DNA of 35,664 nucleotides from Acanthaster planci (lineage: Eukaryota; Echinodermata; Asteroidea; Valvatida; Acanthasteridae): contig NW_019091676.1 in assembly GCF_001949145.1 (NCBI RefSeq), forward strand, positions 318,231 to 353,894. The letters are read 5' to 3'. This document shows, piece by piece, positions 1 to 13,400 of the stretch; within the stretch, counting starts at the first letter, position 1, and each line of letters starts with the position of its first letter. The notes under the pieces are model-generated. The model did no database searches, was not told the origin of the DNA, and worked only from the letters and a program-made list of their open reading frames with translations. A program made the position numbers and the translations under genes.

Positions 1-2254
1 TGTGTAATTGTAATGTTGATTTCATTGGTAGCTTTAAAATTTCTTTCACATTCAAGACTGTTGTGACAAAAATCCCCTTCTTTGATACCTGTACTGGGCT
101 TTATTGGAGTGCCTTACTAACAAACAACCAAACTAATATGACAGGAATTAACAAAAATGATGATATATAGTTTCAAGGACCATTTCCCAAACCTTGGCTT
201 TTTTCTGGCTTCATTTGGCAAAATAATTAAGAAGCTCAATGTTATAACTGAATGGGAATCTTTGAATTGTGAAGTGTTCAAGTAATTAAGACAGCGCACC
301 TTGTTTTAAGACCCAAAACATTCTATTTCATGCTGGTACACCACAGCAAAGCTTTCATTCACAACATAGAAAGATTTGTGTATAAGTGGACTTTTAGCTG
401 TTTCAATAGATTAAGAAAATATTACTTTCTGCCACATTTCAAGACTAGTGAGTACTGTTTTCAGCCTATGGTTGTGAATGCCCTTCTTCAACTATTTTCC
501 AAAGTTTCAGGCTGAATAATTCTGGTGGTCAAGTTCCATTTTAACAACCACTTAGTACAGCAACATGCTTGAATGCTGATCATCTCTGCATATGCCATAA
601 GTCCATGCAGACTGCCTCCTTTGATTTTTTCCATAATCTTGTAAGTGGACACAAGATTGCTTCTTCCATATCATGAAAATCAGTCTGGATTTGCAAAGTC
701 AGTGGCAGAAATAAAGACAAGCGTTAGCCCTGAAAAGGAGCCGATAAAGGTGATCAGTGGTCAGTCTTTTCTCAAGCATTGTGCATGCCATGCAAAGACT
801 ACAATTTAATAATTGCAGCAGCGGCCTTGACCAAAGGCTAAGCAGGAGGATTCTGTTTAACGAACTGATGCATCGTCTGTTAGTCTGTTTGGCGAGTAGA
901 AAGCCATATTTTTCATCATGTTGGAAACGAGATACCCTGCATTTCATTTCGGGAGGACAAGTGCCTTGTTAATGACCATCCTCCTTTCTGGAGACATGTA
1001 TATGGAGGAAAATTCTTATGCCTGACAGAAGCTATTGTCGAGAAGTCGCTGACTCCCTGAATCTTAAGAAATTGTGTGACTGACCTGCCATTACGCCGAG
1101 TGACCTCTCATTGAACCCTAATCTTGTTCAGTTTAGGAACTTTTGCTTATATGTAAATTGTAACTGTAAATCGTTTACATTGAAAATTTAATAGATGTTT
1201 TCAGCTCACTCTCACATTTACATCCCCGACCTTTTAATGTGGTTGTGAACCAATACAGACGTTGGAATAGTGTGCAGCTTATAAGAGTAGCTTCACAAAA
1301 GACACAATTGGTCAAAAAATCAATCAAATGAGAGGAATAACACAGAAATTGGTAAGGCAGCCTTGACCAAAAGTAATGCAATATGTAGCATTGGCATTAT
1401 TGGGGTGGTGCAATACAGTAAAGGAGATGTAATCATGGCAGTATTATTAGATTACTTTTGTCCCTGGATCACCACATCATGTTGGCATGTCTGTTTCAAT
1501 TGACTGTTTGCTTGGAAGCTGTGGTCTGTAAGAACATATTCTTTATCAGTGAACTATTTGGAGCTTCAAACTTGACTGCTCAAATAACAATGTAATAATG
1601 TGCTGACAAGTTTACAAAAGGATAAATCTTGGATCATTGTCTTAATATTGAAACAAGCCATTGTAACTTTTACATACTCACTTTAATGAAATTAATTTGT
1701 GTTTAATGTTTAGTTTACGTCAAATCAAAAAGACTATCACAATTTCAAAGGTGTTCATGAAATAACTCAGTGTCCATTGAGAATTACGCTGCTACTTATA
1801 TATGTGCCAAAATGAGTAGAAATTGTACCAATGTTTTGCAATCAGATATCCCAAATTTTTCAAGCAAAAACCATTTCTCCAATTGGCTATTCATAATTTT
1901 TACTGAACGTCGTTGGTTATTTTCATAATTGCCATTACATGTATTTGATTTGTATGAGCCATGTATGAACAGGACTATATATGAAAAGAGCTGTATGACT
2001 GCTTTTAGACTGAAGATTATTTGCACATTAACACAGACGTTCCCTGTAAAGTGTCTCTGGTTGTTATGCAAATTAATTTTAACATTTCAGCAATTAGAAC
2101 ATGCTGAGTTTGACCTCCATTCCTGACTGAACGAAGGTTGGTGTGTTTTTTAATTAACCCTAACCTTGTTTCTTCCACTTCTTCTCTTGATAACACTGGC
2201 TCTCCTCACACCTCTGTGTCTGATGCACACTACCCCTGCACCACCGATTAACAG

Positions 2255-2269
2255 CAGTAGCAGAAACCG
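2255..2269 (+). CDS. Possible 15-nt micro-exon of the exchanger
   Basis: A pyrimidine-rich tract (2166-2220) with TAAC-type branch sites leads to the first AG at 2253-2254. After 15 nt comes a good donor, ccg|gtaaagt. The segment would enter and leave in phase 2, exactly what the exon at 7330 requires, and would add Ser-Ser-Arg-Asn-Arg before FRHAAVR. The tract-to-AG distance and the tiny size make this speculative. Confidence 0.25.
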
Positions 2270-4399
2270 GTAAAGTAAACCCCTCTCTTTCGCTGTCAAA
2301 AGTAGTTTTTTACAATATGTGGTGGTATGTTGATTTTATGAACGGGTAGCCCATGCCTAGTAAAATGCCAAAGAGTCTTTATATTGTGGAAGCAGTCATC
2401 ATGCACGCTGGGGGTTGTACATTAAATGATGTTAATTTTTAAATTGCTCTTTTTTACATGTGCTTAGGCACATACTGCTCCTGGTTCAGAGCTTTGCCAG
2501 CAGTTTTTGGCAGTGAACTGTTCCGTTTGCTGGTAGTTTTGTGAGAGGTTTAGTAGCTTCATTTGGTCCAAACCCTAAATTGTAAAACACTGGTTTTTTC
2601 CTGTTTTTTGGTTAAAATTTACTAATCTAGCAACAGTCAACAGCTGTGTCATTCAGGCATACAAATTTTCCTCAGATAAGCTGATTCCCTCTTTTTTGTC
2701 AGTTTGCAAAGAATGTTCCCCTTTTTGTCTAACTTCTGGTTGTATGCCTAATTACAAAGGAGAAACTGCACTCGTGGGTCATGTGCCGCTTTTAATCAGG
2801 GGTGTGAGATTTCAGCTTTCTAGCTAATTTCAACTTTTTTTGTTGAGATGTTGACCCTGATTTTCAGGTTTTTGTCCACCTGGTCTGCACAAAAATGTGG
2901 GAACTTTTTACATTTCAGCTTTTTGTTTGCTGTTTTCAGCCACTCTCAGTGTAAGTGGCCATTCAAACCCCTGTTTAATTTTAGATGCATATTACATCTG
3001 TTTGGTAAATTGTAAACACGCCATTAGTTTAAGCTCACGTACGACCCGCACATAGGCAGTACAGTTTGAGCACTGCGTTCTCTTATTATGGTCAAGATTG
3101 CTCTATACATTGGACGGGTGTTCTCATTTTAAAAAAAGAGGAAATATAGTCATTTCTTTATGATCTGAAAATGGGGGCATTTGTATGAGCAGTGGCATGA
3201 ATAATTCACAGGGATTTCCATTGGGACTGATGCATTTTTGCCTGAGTTCCTTTACCTTAATTGACTGGAATGAAACCTCCATTAATATCCCAGGCTGGTA
3301 TTAATTTGAAATGTCACTGCGTGTGAAGACGAGTGGGTTGTAGATGCAAATACGTGCCTCATTAACAGGACAAGGTTTCATCTGCGCAGGAAGACAGATG
3401 ACAGGAATCTCTCAAGACTCAAGGTGGCAAACACGCAAAAATTGCTTCCCGCAAAGGTTGTTTTTAGTGATTGTTATTCCGAGCTTTCTAAAGTTCTCAA
3501 TTATTGGCCAGCCTCCCTTGTTCCTGTTTATCTCCATTTGGGGATAGACTTGCGTGTTTTGTCATCTTTTTTGGGGGGGTGGTGTGCTTGTTTGTTCTCC
3601 CATCAGCCCTTGACAGGTGCTTCTGTGTTTGTTGGAAGATTATGGAGCGGTAAAACGTTAAAGAGAACTAATGGATGTAACTATCAAATACTGCTCAATT
3701 TCAACCTTGATCATTTTTAAAGGTCATTTTTTGGTAGTGTTGAAAATGAATACATTGGTTGTGTGTACTGCATATTCATTAATTCATTATCATCAATATT
3801 CCTTAATGTGAGCATTGTGCATGCTGCTGTGTTATGCCTGTCATTTGTATGCCCGTTTTTTTTTAAATGCAAGAATTGCAACTCGAAAAGAAGTTTGTCG
3901 GGAGCAGAACTCAGCATGCTTTACTGGTTATTTCCTTTGAAGAAACCATTACATGTCCCTGGCTTTCATTTTCATTCATTAATCCTTGCATGGAATTGTC
4001 ATCTTCACCAAGGACTTACTCATTAGGTCCATGATCTCAATAAAAAAGAATGCCAAAAGCCCTCCAAAATAAAGCACTTCATCGTTGAAACTTTTGTGTG
4101 GATATATTTGAGCCCACCTAAGCTTAACTTGCATGTTAATGTTTTATGTTTTCCAGTTATATGTACACATTTACTCCATATAACAAGGGCGGGTGAGTGC
4201 ATGCCAGCAACTATTCTCTTGACAATAGATAGAAAGATCAAGCGTAGACACTCCAGTAGAGTAGGAGAGTGTTTGTTTGGTTTTTGTTTGTCTGTCTGTC
4301 TCTCTGCCTGTCCATCATCACTTTTGGGTTTTCACAAACTCTGTAGAGAGATCCACTGGAAATTGTCCAGCAGTTTGGCAAATGAGGCACAGTTGCATT

Positions 4400-4417
4400 C
4401 CCCCCTCGGGGGGGGGG
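4400..4417. repeat. C-run/G-run low-complexity palindrome
   Basis: Six C, then TC, then ten G. It could form a short G/C hairpin. It is a low-complexity tract with slippage potential, directly after a TCTG/TC-rich microsatellite at 4287-4315. Confidence 0.6.
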
Positions 4418-4496
4418 AATTATGCTGCAGAGCTGAAGCAGAGAAATGTCCACCCTGACTAATAATAACTTCATTCAGTAAAAAACAGGCTGCTGG

Positions 4497-4836
4497 CCTA
4501 ATACAATGCTCGTATAGCGCATTTCAATTCTAAATGGCTCTTAATGCGACTCATGCCGTGCCCCTACTCACCGGTCCCAGAACTATTCCTACAAACCATC
4601 TCAACTTCCTTAGGAGTAGTCAACGATAGGTGCAACCATTTCTAGTGGTTCCTGGTTCATCAACCTCAATAACCCTCTCTGCTCTCTCAGGTATCCCTGT
4701 ACAGGCCTATACCCCCAGGTGGAGAGGCAAATGAGGGCAAAGTGGCTTGCCCAAGATCATGACGAACGCTTCACTGCAGGATTTTAACCCAGACCCAATC
4801 ATGATCAAGCGTTACCATCTCTAACCATTTGGCCAC
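4497..4836 (-). repeat. tRNA-derived SINE, about 340 bp
   Basis: On the minus strand the element starts GTGGCCAAATGG. An A-box-like TGGTTAGAGATGG lies at 4815-4827 and a B-box-like GGTTAAAATCC at 4779-4789, in normal tRNA spacing. An unrelated body follows, then a tail with GCGCTATACGAGCATTG, which resembles the GCGCTATATAAATGC tails I recall from marine animal SINEs. The B box has lost its CG, so the copy is probably old. Confidence 0.75.
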
Positions 4837-5314
4837 ATATCAACAAGTATATTTCTTTATTCATGACCTATTCCAAGCAGTTTGCCTGCTTTGCATGTGA
4901 ATTTGAAGCGGCATTTCTTGTCAAGTATCCTCACTTAGTTAGGATCAGACCACAAGAGAAAAGTTCTGCCCGGGGATATATTCTGCAATCTCTGATGTAT
5001 ATAAAGAGTTCTGCAGAGAGTGCATGCAGGGCATTTACTTGGTCCGATAAGTGCAAACATTGTCAATTTTTCTTCATTACGTGTGAGAATGGGGTATCAG
5101 TTGGTAGTCCTGCACAGCGATGTGAATACAAGTCTCAAACTTTGCAGACGGAAAGTAGCATGAAGCCATTTTATTTTATGGAACGTAGATACATCACGTT
5201 GGCAGAAATATGGCCTTTTAATGCCCACCTCAATTGTTATTTCATGAGCCATTCGCCCGTAATGACCATCCCCAGAATGAAACAGCCTAAAGGACTTAGG
5301 TTGTCATTGACAAG

Positions 5315-5328
5315 GTTGCCACGGCAAC
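5315..5328. promoter_or_regulatory. X-box-like (RFX-type) site
   Basis: GTTGCCACGGCAAC fits the RFX X-box consensus GTNRCC-N(0-3)-RGYAAC completely and is almost perfectly palindromic. It lies in probable intron sequence. Function is inferred from motif match only. Confidence 0.4.
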
Positions 5329-6398
5329 GGTGACAGACTTGCATATTGCTTTCACTGGACAACAATAACTGCCCCTGCATGTAATACCACATCTAATAAG
5401 ATTGAATACGTCTTTTCTCTTTCATGAAAAAAGAATGCATCGCCATATTTTTGCTGTTGTAAAAACATATATTGTGATAATTTCTCGACTTTTTGAAATG
5501 TCTACATGTTATTGTGAGCCCCGCACAAATAGGTATCAATTTAAAAAAAAAAGGCAAACAAAGAAGTAGCTTATTTCTTACATTTCAAGTAACTGGGACC
5601 CATTCTAAGTGGACGGTTTGTTTTGGATGGGGGCTGAAGTACATTGTCAGAGAAATCAATTGTGTTTCTGATATTTTGAAACATTTCGATGCTTTTTAGT
5701 GTCAGTGTTTTGGCTTTATAGCAAAATGGCATTAATCTGTCATGTTCAGGGTGGGGTCAGGAAACATTGGATGGGGAAGGTATCGCTGTAGAGCTGCCCC
5801 CAATTGTTACTTTTTGAAGATACCTGGCTATCGCTTACGACTATAGCCGGTCCCTTTATACTTCAAGTCAATTAGTCATGGTGGTTACTAGTGTGCCTTG
5901 TCTGCCAGCTGCTGACACCATCATGTCATCATTTTTCCATGAGCAATGGGTTCTGAGGAATGATAATCTCATCACTGACTCGTTTTCTTCTCCCACCTCC
6001 TTGCACCTGATGCATATCTTCTTTTTAACAAATCTCCTCTTCTGTCACTAACACCATGCTTAGTTAGCCCCAAACTCATGGGGCATATTTGCCAGGGACA
6101 CCTGTAAACTTCCTGAAACTCTCCATGAATCTTCCACAGTGGAGGACCCATGGTTCAAGTTACACTTGTCTTTGCACATGAACTCCAGGGACAGACTTTC
6201 AAAGGGCATCAAGCCCATAAGTGTCTCAGCTCAACCTCCCTAAATCCAGCAAAATCCTTCAAAGCCTGGTGGATTTTGAGGTTAACAGATGGGTTACTAA
6301 TTATATATAAAACAGGTTTTGCCCTTACCCAATGTATATTAATAAGCACTGTATGCTCAGTGCTTGTCAGAGAGCTTGTGAAAAAAACCCTCATAAGC

Positions 6399-6476
6399 TT
6401 ACTCGGGTGGGACTCGAACCCATGACCTCCTGCTTACTAGTGCAGATGTCTTAACCACTCAACCACTGAGCTTGCC
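6399..6476 (-). repeat. tRNA-like SINE head
   Basis: The minus strand has an A-box region TGGTTGAGTGG (6456-6466), a potential anticodon-type hairpin around CTGCACTAGTAAGCAG, and a perfect B box GGTTCGAGTCC (6410-6420) followed by CACCCG. It lacks a convincing acceptor stem closing both ends, so it is read as a SINE head and not a functional tRNA gene. The tail toward lower coordinates is not defined. A hairpin aagcactg...cagtgctt sits at 6344-6365. Confidence 0.7.
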
Positions 6477-7329
6477 GGGGTCGGCTGGCCGGTCTGAGTC
6501 AAATGAAGCAGCGGGCACCGCAAACTATTTTCAAGATGGGTCATTGATAAATTTAAAATTCTGTTTTTTGGGGGGTGGAGGGGGAAATTTAGGCCTAGGG
6601 TCCAACTTCTAAGTTACATGCTGTACTTGTCACATTACAACATTGTACACTCAGTCATTTAAATAAACATTAGTGAAGAGCAAAATATCCAACATAAATT
6701 TTCATCTCCTGGCAACAAAAAAATACATCTCCATGTCTCTAAAATCCATCATATAATCTTCATCAGCCTGAAGTTGACCAATCTAACCGTTTCTCTCATT
6801 TCCACTTTTAATCCACACGAATATCATCAACTCACTATATCAGGTTTGACAATATAGAAATCATTGCTTTTACTAATTCTCATTTACATTCTATAAGCCT
6901 CTAATACTCAACAACTTTCAGAGTCGTAGCTTTTTTTCATTGAGATAGTAAAGTATATTATGCATAGCTGTGAGCATCTCAAAACTCTTCAAAAACTATT
7001 AGAGAAGGCTAGTTTTGGAAACCAAAAATTATGATTACACTGCAAATACCTACAAGTTAGTGAATTTGCAACTAACATTCAGTTTTGTGTTAGGAAATAT
7101 TTCAATTTTTTTTTGGGGGGGGAGTTTTGCTGAAATATGAAGGCCATGGAAGATAAAAAAAAAACAAGAGGAACCTTTTTATAACAGTTGTTATCCTGAA
7201 ATAGTTTCTTGCCCCCTTTTTGGAGGTGTGGGGATTGCTAAGCACCAACCTCTGTGTCATCACCCCCTCCCCCATGCAGTGCTGTCACTCATTGTGTCTC
7301 GTCTCCCCATTTTTATTTCCCCGGGGCAG

Positions 7330-7478
7330 ATTTCGGCACGCTGCTGTCCGCTCCATCCTGGGAGGTAAGAAGCGAGTCAATGGCTATAAGCCATCCTCAG
7401 CCAGCCATCCCCGCCTTGCCGAGGTGGTGGACAAAGTCCGCACGATGCGAGACAACGACTCTGAGGTGCCCATCACAG
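7330..7478 (+). CDS. SLC8A: Exchanger exon: cytoplasmic linker before CBD1
   Basis: Residues 1-49. The acceptor is strong (pyrimidine tract then ggggcag) and the exon starts with the third base of a codon. The beginning, [14 protein letters not shown], resembles the NCX linker stretch with R-x-x-A-x-R before the Calx-beta domains. The rest is a basic, Ser/Pro-containing linker. It ends ACAG|gtgggt in phase 1. An internal GAG|gtaagaa at 7365 is a better donor match and is in the same phase (see findings). The following 362-bp intron shows nothing else. Confidence 0.85.
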
Positions 7479-10400
7479 GTGGGTGATGCCTAGAGAATTC
7501 TGAACTTTTGGGCCACGCAGTTACAATCATTTCAAAATAGTCTTCCTCTTTTTAGGCGTGAAAGTATACAATCGTTTACTCTTATTTCAATATTTCCATT
7601 ACTCTCCAATAAATTTCTCAACTATATTTCTGTTGTGGTATAAATATTCCATTTGCTCCTTTCCCTAAAAATGTATTCCAGATTTATTCATTTTCAAGTG
7701 TTTGATCTGTAAAACCGTAACTTTTTACCCATCCAATTCAGCTATCCAAGAAATACTCCAGTAAGAACTGCTTTTCTGCCTTAAAAGTATCCTGCAAGTA
7801 TTTATCAAGTATAAATTTGTTTTTTGTTTTTATTTCCCAGAGGACCTGAGGGGGAAATTTACATTTGCTGCATCCAGTTACTCCGTCCTGGAGAGTGCCG
7901 GCAAACTGGATGTCGAGGTGCTGTTCCACAGAACCATTCCGTGAGTCCATTTCAATCATATTTGTTTTCACTGCTATTTTGATCCTTGATGGATTAATGC
8001 AGATGTGCCAACCTAGCCGTACTCCTTGCTGAAGTCAGGCATTACCACACAATTGATTAAAAGGTATGTAAATTAGCCTTCAGGTCATTCCAAATTGTAA
8101 TCTATTGTCTGGTAATGCCTGACCTTAGGAAGGAGCACAGCTTGTTGGCACATCTATTAATGTTCAGCTGACATGGTGCTGCAGCGACGTGCTGCACATG
8201 CTAGTTTTTATACTACACGACAGAGGATGAAGCATTGTGGTTCTTATCATTTTGCACTCTTCCACAGTCTAAGCACAGGCACTTACAAAGGAGGAAAGAA
8301 TCGTACAAGGAACTGAGTACTAAGAACAGGAAGATCTTATGTTCACTTTGGTTGTTTATCATCCATATTGAAATAAAATGTACATGTGCAGATATTGAGA
8401 AACAGAACTTTTTGATCTCATATGAGTAGTTGAGTACTTTCCCCTGAGTGTTAGTAATACCCTCGTCTGTGGAATAGACAAAGCAGCTGCCTTATTTAGC
8501 AAGACATCTGCATCTTGACTCTTGACTCATGTTTGTGACCAATCAGATGGCATGTACCAAGCGTAAGAGAGTCAGCTGGTGGTTGTCTACCAATCGGCCA
8601 TGGTCTCATATCTGAAGACTTGGCTCCACTTGGCTCATCTGCGGGATTGCATGTATATATCAAGTGTTCATTCATCAGAGCTGGCCATGGTGAATGGAGA
8701 TTCTACAACTCTTAATAAATCTTAGTTGCCCATGGATAAAAAGAGCATATATTTATTGCCATGTCATGCTCAAGTGTGCTGAACAAAGTTGGTGCCAACA
8801 CCTTGCTCATTAAGGATGTATTGCCTTGTATGTCTGGATTCTTTTAAAGGGTTGGCAATTATTCATCTTTAACCAGGCTAGAGAGCCATCATCCCATGAA
8901 CAGAAAGTCTCTTCCAAATTTCACTTTTGAAATGCCAGCGCCAACAAAATTTAAACTTTTCCCCGTCAGAGTAAATTTATTCTGACCTTTTCCCGGAACA
9001 TGTTTGTTCCGAAAAAAGGAACTCTCCACTTTGATGAACGTTTTACAAAAAAATGTTGACTCACTGATTCGACTTCTTATTTGATAACGTCTCACGAACT
9101 TGCAGTTCTTTCATCAGTCAAATTGAATGTGCGCCAGGATATTTGTTGATAATTTTGTTCTGCTTCCTGAGGTGGACAGGCAAGTTTGTTATCAAATAAA
9201 GAAATAATGTGATGATTTCGCAGTGCTTGCGTTCTTTGCGCTATTAAAAATGAAAGAAAGAAAATATTGCTGGAGCCATGAGGTGTACATGTGTGTTTGA
9301 TTGTTGATGTTGCATTGGTGAGCCAATTTTTGTGTGTTTTTGATTTTTTTTTGGGGGGGGGTTATTTGGAGCCGGACAGTACACTCTGTCCAGCACCATT
9401 GGCGGGCTGTAATGTTTATAAGTTGTGCCCCTGTTTTTTTGAGGGCACTTTTGGAATGCCAGTGCAATATGGCCAATCTTTCTCCATGCAGCCATCCACA
9501 TTGCACTCTTTTAATCAAATTTACTCAGCCGGACTGACAAACTGGCAGATGCATTCAGCTAGGAAGGGAGGGGGGGTGTTAGACAACTGTGTAACATTAA
9601 TTTATGTTTTAGTGTTTTACTGTGTTCCCCTCTGTTACTTGAGAATGGGTTGAACACTTCACCTTTGCACCAGCCACTCAAATCGGTCATCATGTTTGAA
9701 GCAGACACTCCACAATCATTGGTGCCCATCACATCTCTGTTTTTACAGATTTGCCTCTATCTCGACTTTGTTTTTCCTTGCCATATGTACCCAGACAGAT
9801 TGGCACTTTCATTTTTGTTTTGGCTTTATTTCAGATTCTCGGTTGTCTGTGACAGTTTAATAATGGTGATATGTAAACAATTGGTATCCTACATCATCAG
9901 CTTTGGGAAAAATCCATCCCCGAGACAATTTGCAGTTGTTGATGCATATCGGTTGATAAGTGCATGTGGGGACGATTAAGCGGTGGAAAAGTCTCTGCAG
10001 GAAAAGAGTAATGGTCGCTAAAATTTCCAGGCATTCGCTAAATTGTGGGCTGCATTTTGTCAACCAACCAATTTGGATATCCTACAATTAGTACGTTCCT
10101 ACGATTGTAGACAAATGGATGTCAGCAAAAGTTCTGAAAAAAATTTTCAAAAGGGTTTAGGATGTGCAGTTTTCAATTCAGTGTCTTTTGCTGGAAATGT
10201 TGTCTCAGAAGAGTAGACAGTGTCTAGTGCTTTTGGAGCGCAACTCGTTTGTTACACTTGCCTGTACATGGATGCATATAATATGCCAACAAGTTTTACC
10301 ACGTGCATTTTTAGAATTTGCGGTTGTTAATTTGCCTTTTTTAATTCAAAGTTTTTCCTATTCAATGTTTTTTTCAATTTTCCATGGTTTCCACTGCCTT

Positions 10401-13400
10401 TTTGCCACATTCACCCACTTCCCACGTCTCAAGACTTCTGCACCAGTTTGTCATAATGCTTGTGGATTTAGCGGTGTCTTTTCTAATTAAGTTCCAGCTT
10501 GGAATCGTGCGACATGAATCTAATAAGTTTGGTATTTGGAGTTCTGGCTTTTGTTTACAAGCACATTGTGTATACATAGGGCAACCAAGTGATGCCAATG
10601 TCATTTGCCATCCAGCTTTCATTACTCAATGTCGGAAATGCCTTGCTTTGAATATAACAGGATAGATTGAGTTTACCATTGATCATCTGACTGAGATGAG
10701 CATGGAGATGCTTATTTTCTGATCTGTCTTCAGCTACGAGGGCCGTGAGTAGGCCCCATCACTTGTACCCTCTGGGAAAATGCTTGAGTGCTTTGGGAAA
10801 TCCTGGTTGAAGCAACAAGGACAGAATTTGGGCCAAGTAAACACCAGCCAATATTTCAGCTTCTAGAACATTGGAAAGGATGGAATCAAGTAACCCCTTA
10901 AAGCAGAATGGATCATTTGGTCACTTTGGGTTTTAAGAGTTTGTACTATTTGTTCCCACCTTTCATTGCTGTGTTGAAAATTTTTGCTCTAAAAAGTTCA
11001 GAAGCTCAGAAGTAACCTTCAAATCTGCAATTTATGTTTCTCATCACCCAAAAGATTAGATCCCATCCGATCAGAAAGTGTTTGTGGCTGTGGGGTATAC
11101 ATGTAAACCTGCATACAGTTTCTGGCTGTCATTTGAAGCCATGATTGTGAGCAAAAGTCAAGCCTCTCAAAATTGCTTTCCAGTTGTTTTAGGGTTTTGT
11201 GATTCTATCCTTGAAGGATCCTTCTCAAATGCAAAAGAAAAAAATAGCTGGAGATATGTAGATACGAGAGCAGGAGGGAGTATCCCGTCAGTAGTCTTCC
11301 GTGAAGAAAATTAATTTAGGAGATTTCTCGACAAGGACAAGACTGAAACGTGAAGGGTTTGACGATGACCAAGTCAGCCAAGTGTAAATTTCTAAGATTT
11401 TTTTTTAACCGACGGGTGGACTGTCAGATCGCCAGGGTGGACCATTGCTGGCTTTTGCCTGATGAGGTCGTTGCCTGGTGATTCCTGCTGGATGGAAACA
11501 AAAGTAGCAGAAGTCAAAGACAAATCAGCCGTGATTTGCATCCAAGTGTCCTTGTCTATCCTCCGGACCCCTGCAGAACCTTTGAATGAGATTTCATTTG
11601 GCTTTTGGCTCCGTTTGAATCCAGCATTGCAGTGTTTTGCTTTTTTTTTCTTGTAATTTGTGGGCAAAATTTTAGATGCATAGCTTCAAATTAATTTTGA
11701 TGGAAGAGGAGTGTGATTGAGGGTTACAGTATCACACTCAAGCTTGGTATTTTGGTCAATAAAGTATTTAAGGAGTGTTACCTTAATATGCCAGATTGAT
11801 TTTGTTGCAGTACTGACTTTCTAATTTTGGTTGCTGGATCAGCCTATTCTGGTGCAGACAGTCTGAGCTTAGGTAGGAGAGAAAGGTGCAGTCACCTTAT
11901 GGGTTGATTCACTTCAGGTTGTTAATCACCAGCCCCTTAATTGGTCCAGGCGGGCGCACATTTCTGCATGTAGTGACAGCATTAATGAAGCGGAGTGGGA
12001 GTCAAACAGATGCACTATGAAACTGTCGGTGTAGCCTTTGCTACCGTGTTTGTGAAAAGTCTGAAAGTGTTATGAGCGATAAAACAATACTGTCTATTCC
12101 AGAATACATGTAGCTTTCAAATTTTTCGGACCAAAATTGAGCTGGAGCGGAACACCGAAGAAAAAGAGAAAAAAGAAAAGGATAAAATGAACTATAACCT
12201 GGCATTTATTTCATCCTCTGTTTCTTCCAAGAGAGACAGAACAAATCAATTACTTTGTTCCCTGGGACCCAGAATGAAAGTTTCGATATTAAGGGGAATC
12301 ATGTTACGTCCAGTGGGGAAATAAAATCCGTGAATCATGACTTCCAAGCACCGTACTGGGCCTCCATTATAGAGAATTGATGGAATGGAGATTGAGAGGT
12401 CTGTATATAGAAGGAGGAAATGAAGTGTCCTTAAAAATAGAGAGACCCTTCACCTTTTCCCCATATGCAGAGCATGGTGAAAAGATTACCCTTATTTTCC
12501 TGATGGTAATAAATTACCGTAATTACTTGAAACCCTGTTCTGTACATGAATGAGCATGCAGCCTGTCGAATCCATGGGGCAGTTTTTGTTCTAAACGAAG
12601 ACAGGGTGTGATGTGTTTCTTTGAACTGAAAGACATTTTCGGTTTTCACACCAGTTACGACCTACATTCTGGGTTAGGAGCATTCTAGTAATGAACAGAT
12701 GCAAGGTCAGAAATAGTGCTACTGCAATGTATGTGCCACTGAACAGTGTTTTGTGTTGTATTCGCTGGATTTGTTCTGTCCAAAGCCCATGACTTCTGCA
12801 ACATTTTTACAGATTTTTTTGACACACTTTACAGAAATTCACTCTTAAGTTTAAATAATTTTGTGATTTTTGAAAAAGTTACTTCGAAAGCGTATAGAAT
12901 GTTGAAAGTGTTCATACAGTTTACATGCAAGAGAGTTGTTTTTCAAAAACTGGCAAAATATTTCTCATTGATGGCGGCGTTACATCTACAGAAGGAGATT
13001 AAAAGCAGGAGGCATAAAACATTTCAGGTGGGAAAAAGTGCCTATAGGTTGCACAAGTGAATGAAGTTCCATGGGACTGTTCAGAGTCAAAATGGAGTGG
13101 GAGAATGAAGAATCAGAATCCTTTGAAATGTCAAAATTCCACTGTTAAACTGCTTTTGTGGCTAGCTTTTCTGCCCAGGGCATGCCAGTGCTTTGGATTC
13201 CTAATGATTGCTGAGAGATAGCAGTGCCATCAGCTCAATTCGAAATTCCATTATTGTTTGAAACCCTGATCTGACAAATAAGGATCAGGCAATCTGAAAG
13301 CTAAAAAGGGTGGAATTGTATATCCCCCTAGGTTGTAAGCCATGAAGTCCAGAATCGCTATGGATTTAAGGCAAGTTCTTGTAGGGAAGAAGAAAAACAG

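Larger units (their letters stand above)
1..7329 (+). other. Probable upstream intron of the exchanger gene
   Basis: No exon recognisable by homology was found here. The exon at 7330 begins mid-codon, so the gene must extend leftwards and this stretch is probably intronic. It holds SINEs at 4497-4836 and 6399-6476, an X-box-like site at 5315, T/G tracts, and a possible 15-nt micro-exon at 2255. The remainder is A/T-rich with short open frames that resemble no known family. Confidence 0.6.

Noticed and set aside
2153-2166. Telomere-like aaccctaacc
   Set aside because: A single short occurrence, not a (TTAGGG)n array.
4863-5333. 156-codon ATG-started open frame on the plus strand
   Set aside because: No recognisable domain, no family match by eye, no coding-like conservation evidence. 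It lies in probable intron directly after a SINE.
6399-6476. A functional tRNA gene on the minus strand
   Set aside because: A and B boxes are good, but no paired acceptor stem and no terminator were seen, and a related copy exists at 23860. Better read as a SINE head.
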